Shown here: one piece after another, positions 51,306 to 61,280 of the stretch
Position numbering within the stretch: the stretch's first letter is position 1
Layout of the letters: every line of letters starts with the position of its first letter
Position numbers and translations under genes: made by a program
Source: Micromonospora sp. KC723
Lineage (GTDB): Bacteria > Actinomycetota > Actinomycetes > Mycobacteriales > Micromonosporaceae
NCBI RefSeq assembly: GCF_004348595.1
Contig: NZ_SMKD01000018.1
Location: forward strand, 1 to 61,280
Direction of reading: 5' to 3'
Length of the DNA stretch: 61,280 nt
The notes under the pieces: model-generated
The model's input: only the letters and a program-made list of their open reading frames with translations
What the model was told of the DNA's origin: nothing
Databases searched by the model: none

Positions 51306-52805
51306 TCAGCGTTGCCAGACCCGTACGTAGTCCACCCGGAAGTCGGCCGGGAAGCGGGTCGCGGGGTCGGGGTTGCCGAGCCAGCCGCCCACCTGGACGT
51401 TCAACCGCAGGTTGTACGGCTTGTGGAAGACCTCGTCGAACCACGGCGTGGTGGTGCGGTCCCGCTGCCAGACCAGCCGGCCGTCGACGTACCAGCGGAT
51501 CGCGTCCGGTTCCCACTCGGTAGTGTAGGTGTGGAACCCGTCCCCCGGGTGCCCGACGGGGAAGGCGTAACGCACGTCCTGCTTGACCGGGCTGTAGTCG
51601 TAGAAGATGCCGAGTGTGGCGGCGTGGTACCAGTCGCTGCCGCCGGGCAGCTCGACCACGTCGATCTCACCGCGCCCGCCGTCCTCGGGACGCAGCCAGA
51701 ACGCCGGCCACAGACCCCGTGACCCGACCGGCCCGTTGGGCGACTGCGCCCGCACCTCGAACCGGCCGTACCGGAACGAGTGCCGGCCGATGGTGTCCAG
51801 GTAGCTCTGGGTGTACTGCCGGGTCTGCGAGCCGCACGTCACGGTCTCCCGTTGGGCGCGCAGGGTGAGCGACCCGCCGGAGACGAAGGTGTTGTCCGGT
51901 TCGTCGACGTTGCAGCCACGGTCGATGTCGCGGCCCTCGTTGTCGCGCAGGTTCCACTTCGACCGGTCCAGCGTCGGGCCGTCGAACTCGTCGGACCAGA
52001 CGAGCCGCCAGCCCGGGACCTGGCTGCCGGGGGCGGAGGTCGGCGGCGGAAGGCTGCCGGCCGGTGGCGCGACCGGTCGGGTCGGCGCGGGCACACGGGA
52101 CGGGACGGGGCGCGCGGGCGCGGCGCCGAACGTCGCCGACGGCACGGGCAGCGCGACGCTGCGGGCCGGAGCCACTCCCGGGGCCCGCTCGTAGGCCAGC
52201 ACCAGGTGCGGCCGGACGGAGGCCGTGCCGTTCTCGCGGGAGGCCCAGTAGATCCGGCTGCGTCCGGTCTCCTGGACGAGGGCGAAGGCCACCGGGCCGT
52301 TGCCGGTGACCGCGGCGGAGACGTCGAACTCGTTGAAACCGGCCGTGACCTGCTCCCGCGCGGCCACCGCGGCGGCGAGCACGGGCCGCCGCTCCCAGTC
52401 TCCCGGGCCGTCGGTCCCGCCCCGCGCCGGGTGGACACGGACCCGGGAGGCGACCGTCCGCCAGGTGTACATCCGCAGGGTGGCGCGGACGCGCACCGCG
52501 TCGGCGGGCAGGCCGCGGACCACGAACCCGACCAGGGCGTCCCGGCGGCCGTTGCGGTTGCCGTCGCACAGGCGGGGGCAGCTGGCGAGCGTCGTCTTCA
52601 CCCCGTTGTCGCCGTCCTGCGGCACCTGGGTGACGGTGGTGTCGGCGACGGCGGCGAGCACCACCGGCGGCACCTCGGCCGCCACCAGCGGCATCATCGT
52701 GGCCGCCACGGCGGCGACCACGCCGGCGCCGAGCACCCCCAGGGCGACGGGCCTGCGGCGCGCGCCGAGCCGGGCGACCGCGCGGTGGAGTCCAGGCCTG
52801 CTCAC
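51306..52805 (-). CDS. Secreted DNRLRE-domain glycoside hydrolase family 16 protein
   Basis: This is a 499-residue exported protein. An N-terminal hydrophobic segment (residues about 18-45, 'VALGVLGAGVVAAVAATMMP') acts as signal peptide or anchor. Residues 50-205 form a DNRLRE/CBM96-like domain ('DTTVTQVPQDGDNG' and 'FNEFDVSAAVTGNGPVAFAL'). A Pro-rich linker leads to a GH16 catalytic domain from about 265, with the signature 'GEIDVVELPG' (nucleophile and acid/base Glu in EIDxxE). 'LVWSDEFDGPTLDRSKWNL' opens the fold. It may trim, release or degrade a beta-glycan, perhaps the one made by the island. Confidence 0.88.
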   Translation of the reverse strand: MSRPGLHRAVARLGARRRPVALGVLGAGVVAAVAATMMPLVAAEVPPVVLAAVADTTVTQVPQDGDNGVKTTLASCPRLCDGNRNGRRDALVGFVVRGLPADAVRVRATLRMYTWRTVASRVRVHPARGGTDGPGDWERRPVLAAAVAAREQVTAGFNEFDVSAAVTGNGPVAFALVQETGRSRIYWASRENGTASVRPHLVLAYERAPGVAPARSVALPVPSATFGAAPARPVPSRVPAPTRPVAPPAGSLPPPTSAPGSQVPGWRLVWSDEFDGPTLDRSKWNLRDNEGRDIDRGCNVDEPDNTFVSGGSLTLRAQRETVTCGSQTRQYTQSYLDTIGRHSFRYGRFEVRAQSPNGPVGSRGLWPAFWLRPEDGGRGEIDVVELPGGSDWYHAATLGIFYDYSPVKQDVRYAFPVGHPGDGFHTYTTEWEPDAIRWYVDGRLVWQRDRTTTPWFDEVFHKPYNLRLNVQVGGWLGNPDPATRFPADFRVDYVRVWQR

Positions 52806-52905
52806 GGGACACCCCCCGGGTCGGTGACGGCTACCGGCAGCAGCGTATCGACGCCGCGCCCCGCCGTCCGTCGCCCGGACGGATGCCCGACGGCTGCCAC
52901 CGGGT

Positions 52906-53730
52906 TCAGCGGGCGCGGTGCGCGGCGAGCGCCTCGGCCATCGCCGCGCGGGGCGCGGGGACGCCGGTGAACTGCTCGAACTGGCCGACCGCCTGCGCCA
53001 GCAGCAGATCGAGCCCGGAGACCACCCGGCAGCCGGCGGCGGACGCCGCGGCGGCCAGCGGGGTCGGCCACGGATCGTAGAGGGCGTCGAAGACGACGGT
53101 GCCCGCACGCCACCGAACTTGGTGGGCGAGCGGGTCGGCGACACCCTTCGGGACGGTGGAGACCACCACGTCGGCGGTGGCGTGGGTCGCCGCCGTGTCC
53201 CAGCCGGCGCCGGTCAGGGGCACCCCGAGCGCGTCGGCCACCGGCCGCAGCTCGTCGACCGCCGCGGCCCGCCGGGCCACCACGGTCACCCCAGCGGCGC
53301 CGAGCCGGGCCGCCGCGGCGAGCGCCGCCCGCGCGGTGCCGCCCGCGCCGAGCACGGTCACCGTGCCGCCGGCGCTCACCCCGGCCGAGGTGAGCACCTC
53401 CACCATGCCGGACACGTCGGTGTTGTCGGCGTACCAGGAGCGGTCGGGTCGGCGTACCAGGGTGTTGGCGGCACCGACGGCGGCGGCGACCGGCGACGCC
53501 AGGTCGGCGACCGCGAGCGCCGCCTCCTTGCCCGGCATGGTCACCGACAGCCCGGCCCACTCCGGGCCCAGGCCGGCGACCAGGGCCGGCACCTCGTCGG
53601 CCGCGCACTCGATCCGGGTGTACGACCAGCCGGTAAGCCCGGCGGCGACGTAACCGGCGTTGTGGATCACCGGGGAGAGGGAGTGCGCGATCGGCTTGCC
53701 GACCACCGCCGCCCTGTGCACCGCCGTCAC
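52906..53730 (-). CDS. aroE: Shikimate dehydrogenase
   Basis: AroE reduces 3-dehydroshikimate to shikimate with NADPH. It is 274 residues long. 'KPIAHSLSPVIHNAGYVAAG' is the substrate-binding N-terminus, 'VTMPGKEAAL' carries the catalytic Lys, 'AVGAANTLVRR' the conserved Asn, and 'VTVLGAGGTARAALAAAARL' the nucleotide-binding loop. In most actinobacteria it lies just upstream of aroC; here 14.8 kb of glycan genes intervene. A small hairpin at 52864-52882 follows the stop. Confidence 0.95.
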   Translation of the reverse strand: MTAVHRAAVVGKPIAHSLSPVIHNAGYVAAGLTGWSYTRIECAADEVPALVAGLGPEWAGLSVTMPGKEAALAVADLASPVAAAVGAANTLVRRPDRSWYADNTDVSGMVEVLTSAGVSAGGTVTVLGAGGTARAALAAAARLGAAGVTVVARRAAAVDELRPVADALGVPLTGAGWDTAATHATADVVVSTVPKGVADPLAHQVRWRAGTVVFDALYDPWPTPLAAAASAAGCRVVSGLDLLLAQAVGQFEQFTGVPAPRAAMAEALAAHRAR

Positions 53731-53781
53731 GTCACTCCCCCGCTTCCCGGCTCACGATTCGGCCGGCGGAAGCGTAACCCG

Positions 53782-54978
53782 TCAGATGATGCCGGCCTTG
53801 CGGGCCTTCTCCTCGTTGCGCCTCTGCTCCTCGTACGTCTCCGCGAACGCGGAGTGCCCCTCCTTGTCGATGGCGACAAAGAAGAGCCAGTTACCCTTGG
53901 GCGGGTTAGCCGCCCCCGCCAGCGCTTCCTTGCCCGGGTTGTTGATCGGGGTGGGCAGCATGCCGCGCAGCTTGCGGTTGTACGGGTTCTTCGGGTTGTC
54001 CATCTCCGCAGGCCCCATCTCCTTGGAGCTGAGCGTCTTCTTGCCGATCAACTGGTAGTAGTAGTTGACCGTGACGTCCATCTCCAGGCAGCCGCAGGGG
54101 AAGTTGCCCTTGTAGACCCGGTTGTATGCCACCCGGGCGACCTTGCCGAGGTCTTCCTTGTTACCGGCCTCCGCCTGGGCCAGTGACGCCACGATCAGCG
54201 CCTCGTACGGCGAGACCCCACCCAGGCCGCTCTCCACTTCCTCGGCGAACTTCATCTCGCCGGTGACGGTCAGGAAATGGTCGACCATGGTCCTGAGGAT
54301 CGTCTCGGCCGTCGCGTTCGGCGCGATCTCGTAGGTGTCCGGGTAGAGGAAACCCTCGATCGACTTAATGACCTTCTTGCCGTCCTTGCGGACGAACCAC
54401 CAGTCCGGAACGCCGAGCGCCTCCGGGTCCTTCGCGGCGGCCTCGAACTCCTTGACCGGGATCTTGGTCTTGTCGGAGAGCAGCTTGTAGGTGTCCTTGG
54501 CGGTGCGGCCCTCGGGAATCGTCACCTGATTGGTGATCTTGTTCTTCCGGTCCAGCAGCATGGCGAGCGCACTCTCCGCGCTCATCTGCTTACGCACCTT
54601 GTAGAGCCCGGGCTGGATGTTCTTGGCCCGGGAGTTCTCCTCGGCCGCCTCGATGAACGCCTTGGTGCTCTTCACCACGTCCGCGGCGACGAGCGCGTCA
54701 CCGATGTCGGCGATCAGGGCGCCCTGCTTCACCTCGACCGTGGCCTCGCCCTTCCCCGTGCCGTCGTAGTCGGGGGTGACGAAGTAGTTCTGGATCCGGT
54801 CGAAGCCGTAGAACGCGCCACCGCCGATGCCGCCCAGCAACACCAGCGCGATGACCAGGGCGAAAACCGTCTTACCCACGCCACCCGACTTGCCGTTGCG
54901 CTTGCGGAAGCCGCGCCGGTGCCGCCCCTTCTCCCCCCTCTCCTGCTCGTCGAACCCGAGGTCCAGATCGTCGATCAT
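53782..54978 (-). CDS. mltG: Endolytic murein transglycosylase MltG
   Basis: MltG cleaves nascent peptidoglycan strands and helps set glycan length. The 398-residue protein has a cytoplasmic charged tail, one transmembrane helix ('[20 protein letters not shown]', residues 38-57), a LysM-like region ('[19 protein letters not shown]') and the YceG catalytic domain. The catalytic Glu is in '[20 protein letters not shown]', followed by 'VAYNRV', then '[20 protein letters not shown]' and '[12 protein letters not shown]'. Its ATG overlaps the ruvX stop (ATGA). Confidence 0.95.
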   Translation of the reverse strand: MIDDLDLGFDEQERGEKGRHRRGFRKRNGKSGGVGKTVFALVIALVLLGGIGGGAFYGFDRIQNYFVTPDYDGTGKGEATVEVKQGALIADIGDALVAADVVKSTKAFIEAAEENSRAKNIQPGLYKVRKQMSAESALAMLLDRKNKITNQVTIPEGRTAKDTYKLLSDKTKIPVKEFEAAAKDPEALGVPDWWFVRKDGKKVIKSIEGFLYPDTYEIAPNATAETILRTMVDHFLTVTGEMKFAEEVESGLGGVSPYEALIVASLAQAEAGNKEDLGKVARVAYNRVYKGNFPCGCLEMDVTVNYYYQLIGKKTLSSKEMGPAEMDNPKNPYNRKLRGMLPTPINNPGKEALAGAANPPKGNWLFFVAIDKEGHSAFAETYEEQRRNEEKARKAGII

Positions 54979-55436
54979 TCCGTCCGCCTCCGCTGCGCGT
55001 CTAGCCAGCTCTGCAGGATCTCGACCGCGGCGGCCTGATCGACCACCGCGCGTTGGCGCTTTCCCCGGACGCCCCGCTCCGACAGCCTACGAGATGCGAC
55101 GACCGTGGACATCCTCTCGTCGGTGAGCGTCACCGGAACCGGTGCCACCACCTCGGCCAAACGGTTCGCGTAGGCCGTCACGTGCTGGGCGGCCGGTCCG
55201 TGCCGGCCGGCGAGGTTGATCGGGAGGCCGACGACGACCTCGACCGCCTCGTGCTCAGCCACGAGGTGGGCGAGTTCGGCCAGGTCAGTCGGCACGGCGT
55301 CCGCTGCCGCCGTCAGGTCACGGGCGAGGGTGACCAGCGGAGTCGCCAGGATCCCGTGCGGATCGGACCGGGACACTCCGACCCGAACCTGCCCGACATC
55401 CACCCCCAGCCGGACGCCCCGGGACAGCTCACCCAC
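54975..55436 (-). CDS. ruvX: Holliday junction resolvase-like YqgF/RuvX
   Basis: This 153-residue RNase H-fold protein is also implicated in 16S rRNA 5' maturation. It shows '[20 protein letters not shown]' (first metal Asp), '[19 protein letters not shown]' (second acidic neighbourhood) and '[17 protein letters not shown]' then '[15 protein letters not shown]' (final catalytic Asp). The order alaS-ruvX-mltG-aroE is conserved in actinobacteria. A 14-base hairpin lies upstream after alaS. Confidence 0.94.
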   Translation of the reverse strand: MGELSRGVRLGVDVGQVRVGVSRSDPHGILATPLVTLARDLTAAADAVPTDLAELAHLVAEHEAVEVVVGLPINLAGRHGPAAQHVTAYANRLAEVVAPVPVTLTDERMSTVVASRRLSERGVRGKRQRAVVDQAAAVEILQSWLDAQRRRTE

Positions 55437-55460
55437 CGCCGGACACCCCCCTGATACGAC

Positions 55461-55495
55461 GAGCCAGGGCAGACCCGCTCGGTCCGCCCTGGCTC
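55461..55495 (-). terminator. Terminator after alaS
   Basis: Arms GAGCCAGGGC and GCCCTGGCTC pair perfectly, and an inner GACC/GGTC extends the stem past one mismatch to a CGCTC loop. It begins 14 bases after the alaS stop on the minus strand, before ruvX. No T-run follows; it may only attenuate read-through. Confidence 0.72.
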
Positions 55496-55508
55496 CCGGC
55501 CGAAGACA

Positions 55509-58183
<2,675 letters not shown>

Positions 58184-58187
<4 letters not shown>

Positions 58188-58489
58188 CGCTGGTGCTCCT
58201 CCGGAAAGATCTCTCGCCCGCCGATGCGCGGGTCGTCCCGCAGCTCGGCGAACTGGTCGTCGAACGCCTCGCCGCGGGCGAACGCCTCGTGGATCTCCTG
58301 CTCGCGCTCGGCCATCCCGACCCGGACGTCCTCCACGAAGCTACGCAGCGACTCGACCAGGCTGCCAGCCGATTCCGACAGCCCGCTCGCGATGCCGGCG
58401 GGGGTGTACGCCTGCGCGGTGCGGGTCGCCTTGCGGACCACCACCACACCCACGGCCAACCCGATGCCCAGCCAGAACAGTCGCCTCAT
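58184..58489 (-). CDS. Small membrane protein, DUF6167-like
   Basis: This 101-residue protein starts '[20 protein letters not shown]', a single N-terminal transmembrane helix, followed by an amphipathic cytoplasmic tail with '[20 protein letters not shown]'. Homologous small proteins sit next to alaS throughout actinobacteria; the function is unknown. The frame stays open upstream, but the ATG just before the hydrophobic segment is the sensible start. It is translationally coupled to alaS. Confidence 0.8.
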
Positions 58490-58520
58490 GCTCCCAATCC
58501 TCCCGCTCGCCCCGGCCGGC

Positions 58521-58988
58521 TCAGCCGTTGCCCCGCTTGGCGGCGCGACGCTGCTGCTTGATGGTGTCGCGCACCTCACGCTCGGTCTCGGCGTGCCGCC
58601 GGGCCGCCGCGGCCCGGCGCACCCCGTAACCGAAGGCGGCGACCTTGACCAGCGGGTTGGCCGCGGCGGCGGAGACGACGGTCGCCAGGTTCGCCACGTT
58701 CGCGGTCACGTTCTGCGCGTGGCTGGTCATCGTGTCCACCTTGGCGAGCTGGAGGTTCACCCCGTCGAGCGAGGTCTGCACCTGTTCCAGGGCGGTGTTG
58801 ACGTTCTTCACGGTGGTGTTCACGTCACCCAGCAGCGGACCGGTCTGGTCGTTCAGGTCGTTGATCATCCGGGTCGCGGCGTCCACGGTGTGCCGCAGTC
58901 GCAGGATCGGCACCGCCAGCACGAGCACCAGCATCAGGAACGCGCCGGCCGCGATCAGCGCAGCGATCTGTCCACCATCCACGCGCAT
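58521..58988 (-). CDS. DUF948 family membrane protein
   Basis: This 155-residue protein starts 'MRVDGGQIAALIAAGAFLML', one N-terminal transmembrane helix, then a long helical region ('ATRMINDLNDQTGPLLGDVN' and 'NTALEQVQTSLDGVNLQLAK') that is likely coiled coil, and a basic tail ('KQQRRAAKRGNG'). This is the DUF948 layout. The function is unknown. GAGGAGGAC lies directly before the ATG and decides the start. It forms an operon with the DUF6167-like gene and alaS. Confidence 0.85.
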   Translation of the reverse strand: MRVDGGQIAALIAAGAFLMLVLVLAVPILRLRHTVDAATRMINDLNDQTGPLLGDVNTTVKNVNTALEQVQTSLDGVNLQLAKVDTMTSHAQNVTANVANLATVVSAAAANPLVKVAAFGYGVRRAAAARRHAETEREVRDTIKQQRRAAKRGNG

Positions 58989-59003
58989 GTCCTCCTCAAG
59001 CAG

Positions 59004-59029
59004 GCGTTGCGGGCCCGTGCCCGCAACGC
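59004..59029 (-). terminator. Hairpin between the Pro-rich protein and DUF948 genes
   Basis: A perfect 11-base stem (GCGTTGCGGGC / GCCCGCAACGC) with loop CCGT lies about 100 bases after the stop of the proline-rich gene and 15 bases before the DUF948 ATG. It may terminate the former. Its closeness to the DUF948 start also leaves room for a leader role. Confidence 0.68.
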
Positions 59030-59130
59030 GCGACCGTCCTGCCCACACCGGCACACGCCAACCAGCCACGGTCAGCGGCCGCGGGCGGGCCCGCCAGCCC
59101 CAGACCCTACCGTCCGTGATGAAAACCGGT

Positions 59131-61280
59131 TCAGGACGGTGAGGGTGTCGGCTCGCCGAGCGGATCCTCCGTGAGCGTCGGGAACGGGTCCTCACCGGTG
59201 AGGGAGGGGTCGGTGCTGGGTTGGGGTCGGGTACGGTCGTCGTCGATCGCGTTGCGGACCTTCATCGACACCAACGATCCGGCACACTCCCCCGCTGCGG
59301 GCGGGGCCGGCGGGGCCGGCGCGGACGGCAGTGGCGACGGCGGCACCGCCGGGGCACCGTCGACCGGCGGCGGCAGACAAGAGGGCGCGCGCACCCACAG
59401 GTCGAGGGTGAGTTCGTCCTGTCGCCAGCAGGTGTAGTTGCCCTTGTCGGGCTGCTGCGGGCAGAGGTCGACCTTCCACGGCTCCCAGCCGTCCTTGCGC
59501 AGCGCCGCCTCGTACACCCGGGCGGTCTCCTCGGGCGAACGCTCCGACTCGACGGTGCGCTCCCGCAGCCGGCAGTCCTGCAGGCACCAGCGGTTGCCGC
59601 TGACGTTGTCCACCGGCTCGACCGCCGCCCAGCTCGGCACGTCCAGCTCGTCGAGAGTGCCGAAGACCGGATCGCGGCTGAGCGTACGGATACCGAAGTA
59701 GAGCGGCAGCGCGCCGAGCAGCACCAGGCTGACCAGGACCAGGATGCCCAGCCGCAACCGCCGACGCTCCCGCATCCGGCGGCGTAGCTCGGAGCGGGCA
59801 CCGCTGAGCCCACCGGCGGGGCCCTCGGTCGGCGGCTCCTCCTCGGCGACCGGGCGCAGCGGCGGAACGCTCACCGGTTCCGCCGCCCGCGCTCCGGCGT
59901 CCGTCGGCACGACGGCCGCCGCGCGCGCCGGCACCGGCTGCTCGGGACGGGACTGCGGCGGGACGGGGGCCGCACCGGCGGCGTCCGCCCGACCGGGCTG
60001 CCGCTGGGGCGGCGTCGCGCGGCCGGCCTCGTCGGGTCGGGCCACCGGGGCGGCGGCCCGGGCGACCGCCGGCTGGCCGGGGCCGCCGGGCGGCCTACCC
60101 ACCGGCGGGGGGCCGTCGCGGCGCGGATCCTCGGCTCGGGCAGGCGGTCGGGCCGCCGCGGTGGCGGGCCCCTCCGGACGCGCCGCGCCCCGGGTCGGCG
60201 CCGGGCCACCCGGACGCGCAGCACCGGGTGGGCCGGGCTCGGGCGACCCCCCTGGGACCGGGACGGCAGCGCCGGGTCGTGGGGCCAGGCCCGGCGCGGG
60301 CCCGCCGGGAGACGCCGGCCGTCCAGCATCGGCCGGCCGCCGCGTGCCGGCGGAACGGCGGCCCGCAACCTGGTCCGGGGTGGGCTCGGGCCGGCCGGCG
60401 TGCTGGCCGGCCCGGGCGCCCTGCGGGTCGACCGGCGCGCCGGGGCGCGTGCCCTGGTCGGGTACGGCAACGCTGGCGCGGCCGGCCTGCTCGGGGACGG
60501 GCACTCCCGCCCGGCCGGCGGCACCGGCCGGGCCAGACCGCTCCGCGGCGGGCACGGCAGCGCGCCCACCGGGAGCGGCGGCCCGGCCGGGCTGCCCGGG
60601 TACCGGGGCGGCGTGCATCCCGGCGTCCGGCCGGGGGGTGTGAGCGGCTGGCCCGGTACCGGCGTCGCCGGGGCGTACGCCCGGTCCGGGGCCGGGCTCG
60701 GCCGGCCGGGCCGGACCGGTCGCGGGAACCGGCGGGACGACGGCCGGGCGGGCCGCTCCCCGCGCTGGGCCGGGCGGCGGCGTGCCCCGCCGGGCGGCGG
60801 GTTGGGCGGCCTCGGGGCGCTGGCCGTGCCGCCCCTGCGGGTCACGCCCGGCGGATGCGGGCGCGGTCGGTGGCGGCAGCGGCGGCGCGTTGCCGCTCTT
60901 CGGCACCAGTGGCTGCGCCGGCTCGGCGGCACGCCGCCGGCCGGTGGGGCGTTCCGGCGCGACGGGGCCACCCGGGTGTCCGCCGGTGGGCTCGACCGGC
61001 GCCGGGTCGGCTGCCGCCCGGCGGCCACGACCGGCGCGGGAGTCGGGGAGGACCGGCCGGTTGCCAGCCGGCGGCGTCGGGTCGGGACGCGGGCCGCCGC
61101 TGACCGGGGTCGGATACGTCGGGTCCGCCGGGGGGGCCGGGCCACGGCCGGGGCCACCGGGATGACCGGGATCAGCGCCACCCGCCGTGCGGAGGCCGCT
61201 GTCCCGGCCGTCCGGTGCGGGGCGGCGTCCCGGGTTCGTGGCGGGCCGGCCACCGGCCGCCTCCTGGGCAGGCCCGTCCC
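59131..61280 (-). CDS. Proline-rich single-pass membrane protein (N-terminus outside window)
   Basis: The frame is open to the window edge with no stop, so the start lies beyond 61280. About 500 residues of Pro/Ala/Gly/Arg-rich low-complexity sequence precede a basic segment ('RRRMRERRRLRLG') and one transmembrane helix ('ILVLVSLVLLGALPLYFGIR'). The extracytoplasmic C-terminal part has six cysteines ('RWCLQDCRLRE', 'DLCPQQPDKGNYTCWR', 'APSCLPPP', 'GECAGSL') in a compact folded region of about 130 residues, then a Ser/Thr/Pro-rich tail. The function is unknown. The topology is cytoplasmic disordered N-terminus, extracellular cysteine domain. Confidence 0.75.
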   Translation of the reverse strand, partial: DGPAQEAAGGRPATNPGRRPAPDGRDSGLRTAGGADPGHPGGPGRGPAPPADPTYPTPVSGGPRPDPTPPAGNRPVLPDSRAGRGRRAAADPAPVEPTGGHPGGPVAPERPTGRRRAAEPAQPLVPKSGNAPPLPPPTAPASAGRDPQGRHGQRPEAAQPAARRGTPPPGPARGAARPAVVPPVPATGPARPAEPGPGPGVRPGDAGTGPAAHTPRPDAGMHAAPVPGQPGRAAAPGGRAAVPAAERSGPAGAAGRAGVPVPEQAGRASVAVPDQGTRPGAPVDPQGARAGQHAGRPEPTPDQVAGRRSAGTRRPADAGRPASPGGPAPGLAPRPGAAVPVPGGSPEPGPPGAARPGGPAPTRGAARPEGPATAAARPPARAEDPRRDGPPPVGRPPGGPGQPAVARAAAPVARPDEAGRATPPQRQPGRADAAGAAPVPPQSRPEQPVPARAAAVVPTDAGARAAEPVSVPPLRPVAEEEPPTEGPAGGLSGARSELRRRMRERRRLRLGILVLVSLVLLGALPLYFGIRTLSRDPVFGTLDELDVPSWAAVEPVDNVSGNRWCLQDCRLRERTVESERSPEETARVYEAALRKDGWEPWKVDLCPQQPDKGNYTCWRQDELTLDLWVRAPSCLPPPVDGAPAVPPSPLPSAPAPPAPPAAGECAGSLVSMKVRNAIDDDRTRPQPSTDPSLTGEDPFPTLTEDPLGEPTPSPS

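Noticed and set aside
59871..61253. Alternative minus-strand frame over the proline-rich gene
   Set aside because: It is Arg/Pro/Ser-rich without the membrane helix or cysteine domain and stops inside the other frame. The frame ending at 59131 has a sensible topology and no stop up to the window edge.

Overview
The window is about 61 kb of very GC-rich actinobacterial chromosome with many GTG starts and stop/start overlaps (ATGA, GTGA, TGATG). BldD, mIHF, actinobacterial PriA, septum-formation-like lipoproteins and the gene order all point to the family Micromonosporaceae, most likely Micromonospora. This is inferred from protein character and synteny, without a database search. Almost every gene is on the minus strand. 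I see no tRNA, rRNA, CRISPR array, transposase or prophage gene.

Layout. 1-777: end of an amino-acid ABC transporter binding protein. 960-1560: a decayed alpha/beta hydrolase. 1605-6045: riboflavin operon (FMN riboswitch, ribD, ribE, pnuC-like, ribBA, ribH). 6119-7760: rpe with a GGDEF response regulator. 8019-9862: two tandem paralogous lipoproteins on the plus strand. 9974-18836: housekeeping genes rsmB, fmt, def, an unusual kinase-ParB fusion, priA, metK and coaBC. 18851-30935: rpoZ, a divergent guanylate kinase homologue, mihF, and the pyrimidine operon pyrR-pyrB-pyrC-carA-carB-pyrD-bioA-pyrF. 31223: bldD. 31796-37937: nusB, efp, aroQ, aroB, aroK and aroC, interrupted on the plus strand by a DUF2243/CtaG-like pair and a hydrolase remnant. 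38108-52805: a surface-polysaccharide island. 52906-58988: aroE, mltG, ruvX, alaS and two small membrane proteins. 59131 to the end: a proline-rich membrane protein cut by the window edge.

The most interesting region is 38108-52805. Between aroC and aroE, which normally lie close together in actinobacteria, sits a set of Wzz-like, GT2, O-antigen polymerase/ligase-like, flippase, sulfotransferase and methyltransferase genes overlapping or nearly overlapping end to end. Upstream are a secreted beta-propeller protein, a second glycosyltransferase, a PAP2-fold membrane protein, an APH-fold kinase-like protein and a secreted GH16 glycosidase. Together they look like a Wzx/Wzy-type pathway for an extracellular glycan decorated with sulfate. 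The chain-length protein has lost its kinase P-loop.

Other notable features are an NMP-kinase/ParB-like fusion, a guanylate kinase homologue without the P-loop lysine or lid, a 54-bp tandem repeat that supplies the stop of pyrR and the ribosome-binding site of pyrB, and a PyrR-binding-loop-like hairpin next to the pyrR Shine-Dalgarno. A GGDEF protein and a BldD with an intact c-di-GMP signature lie in the same window as the polysaccharide island.
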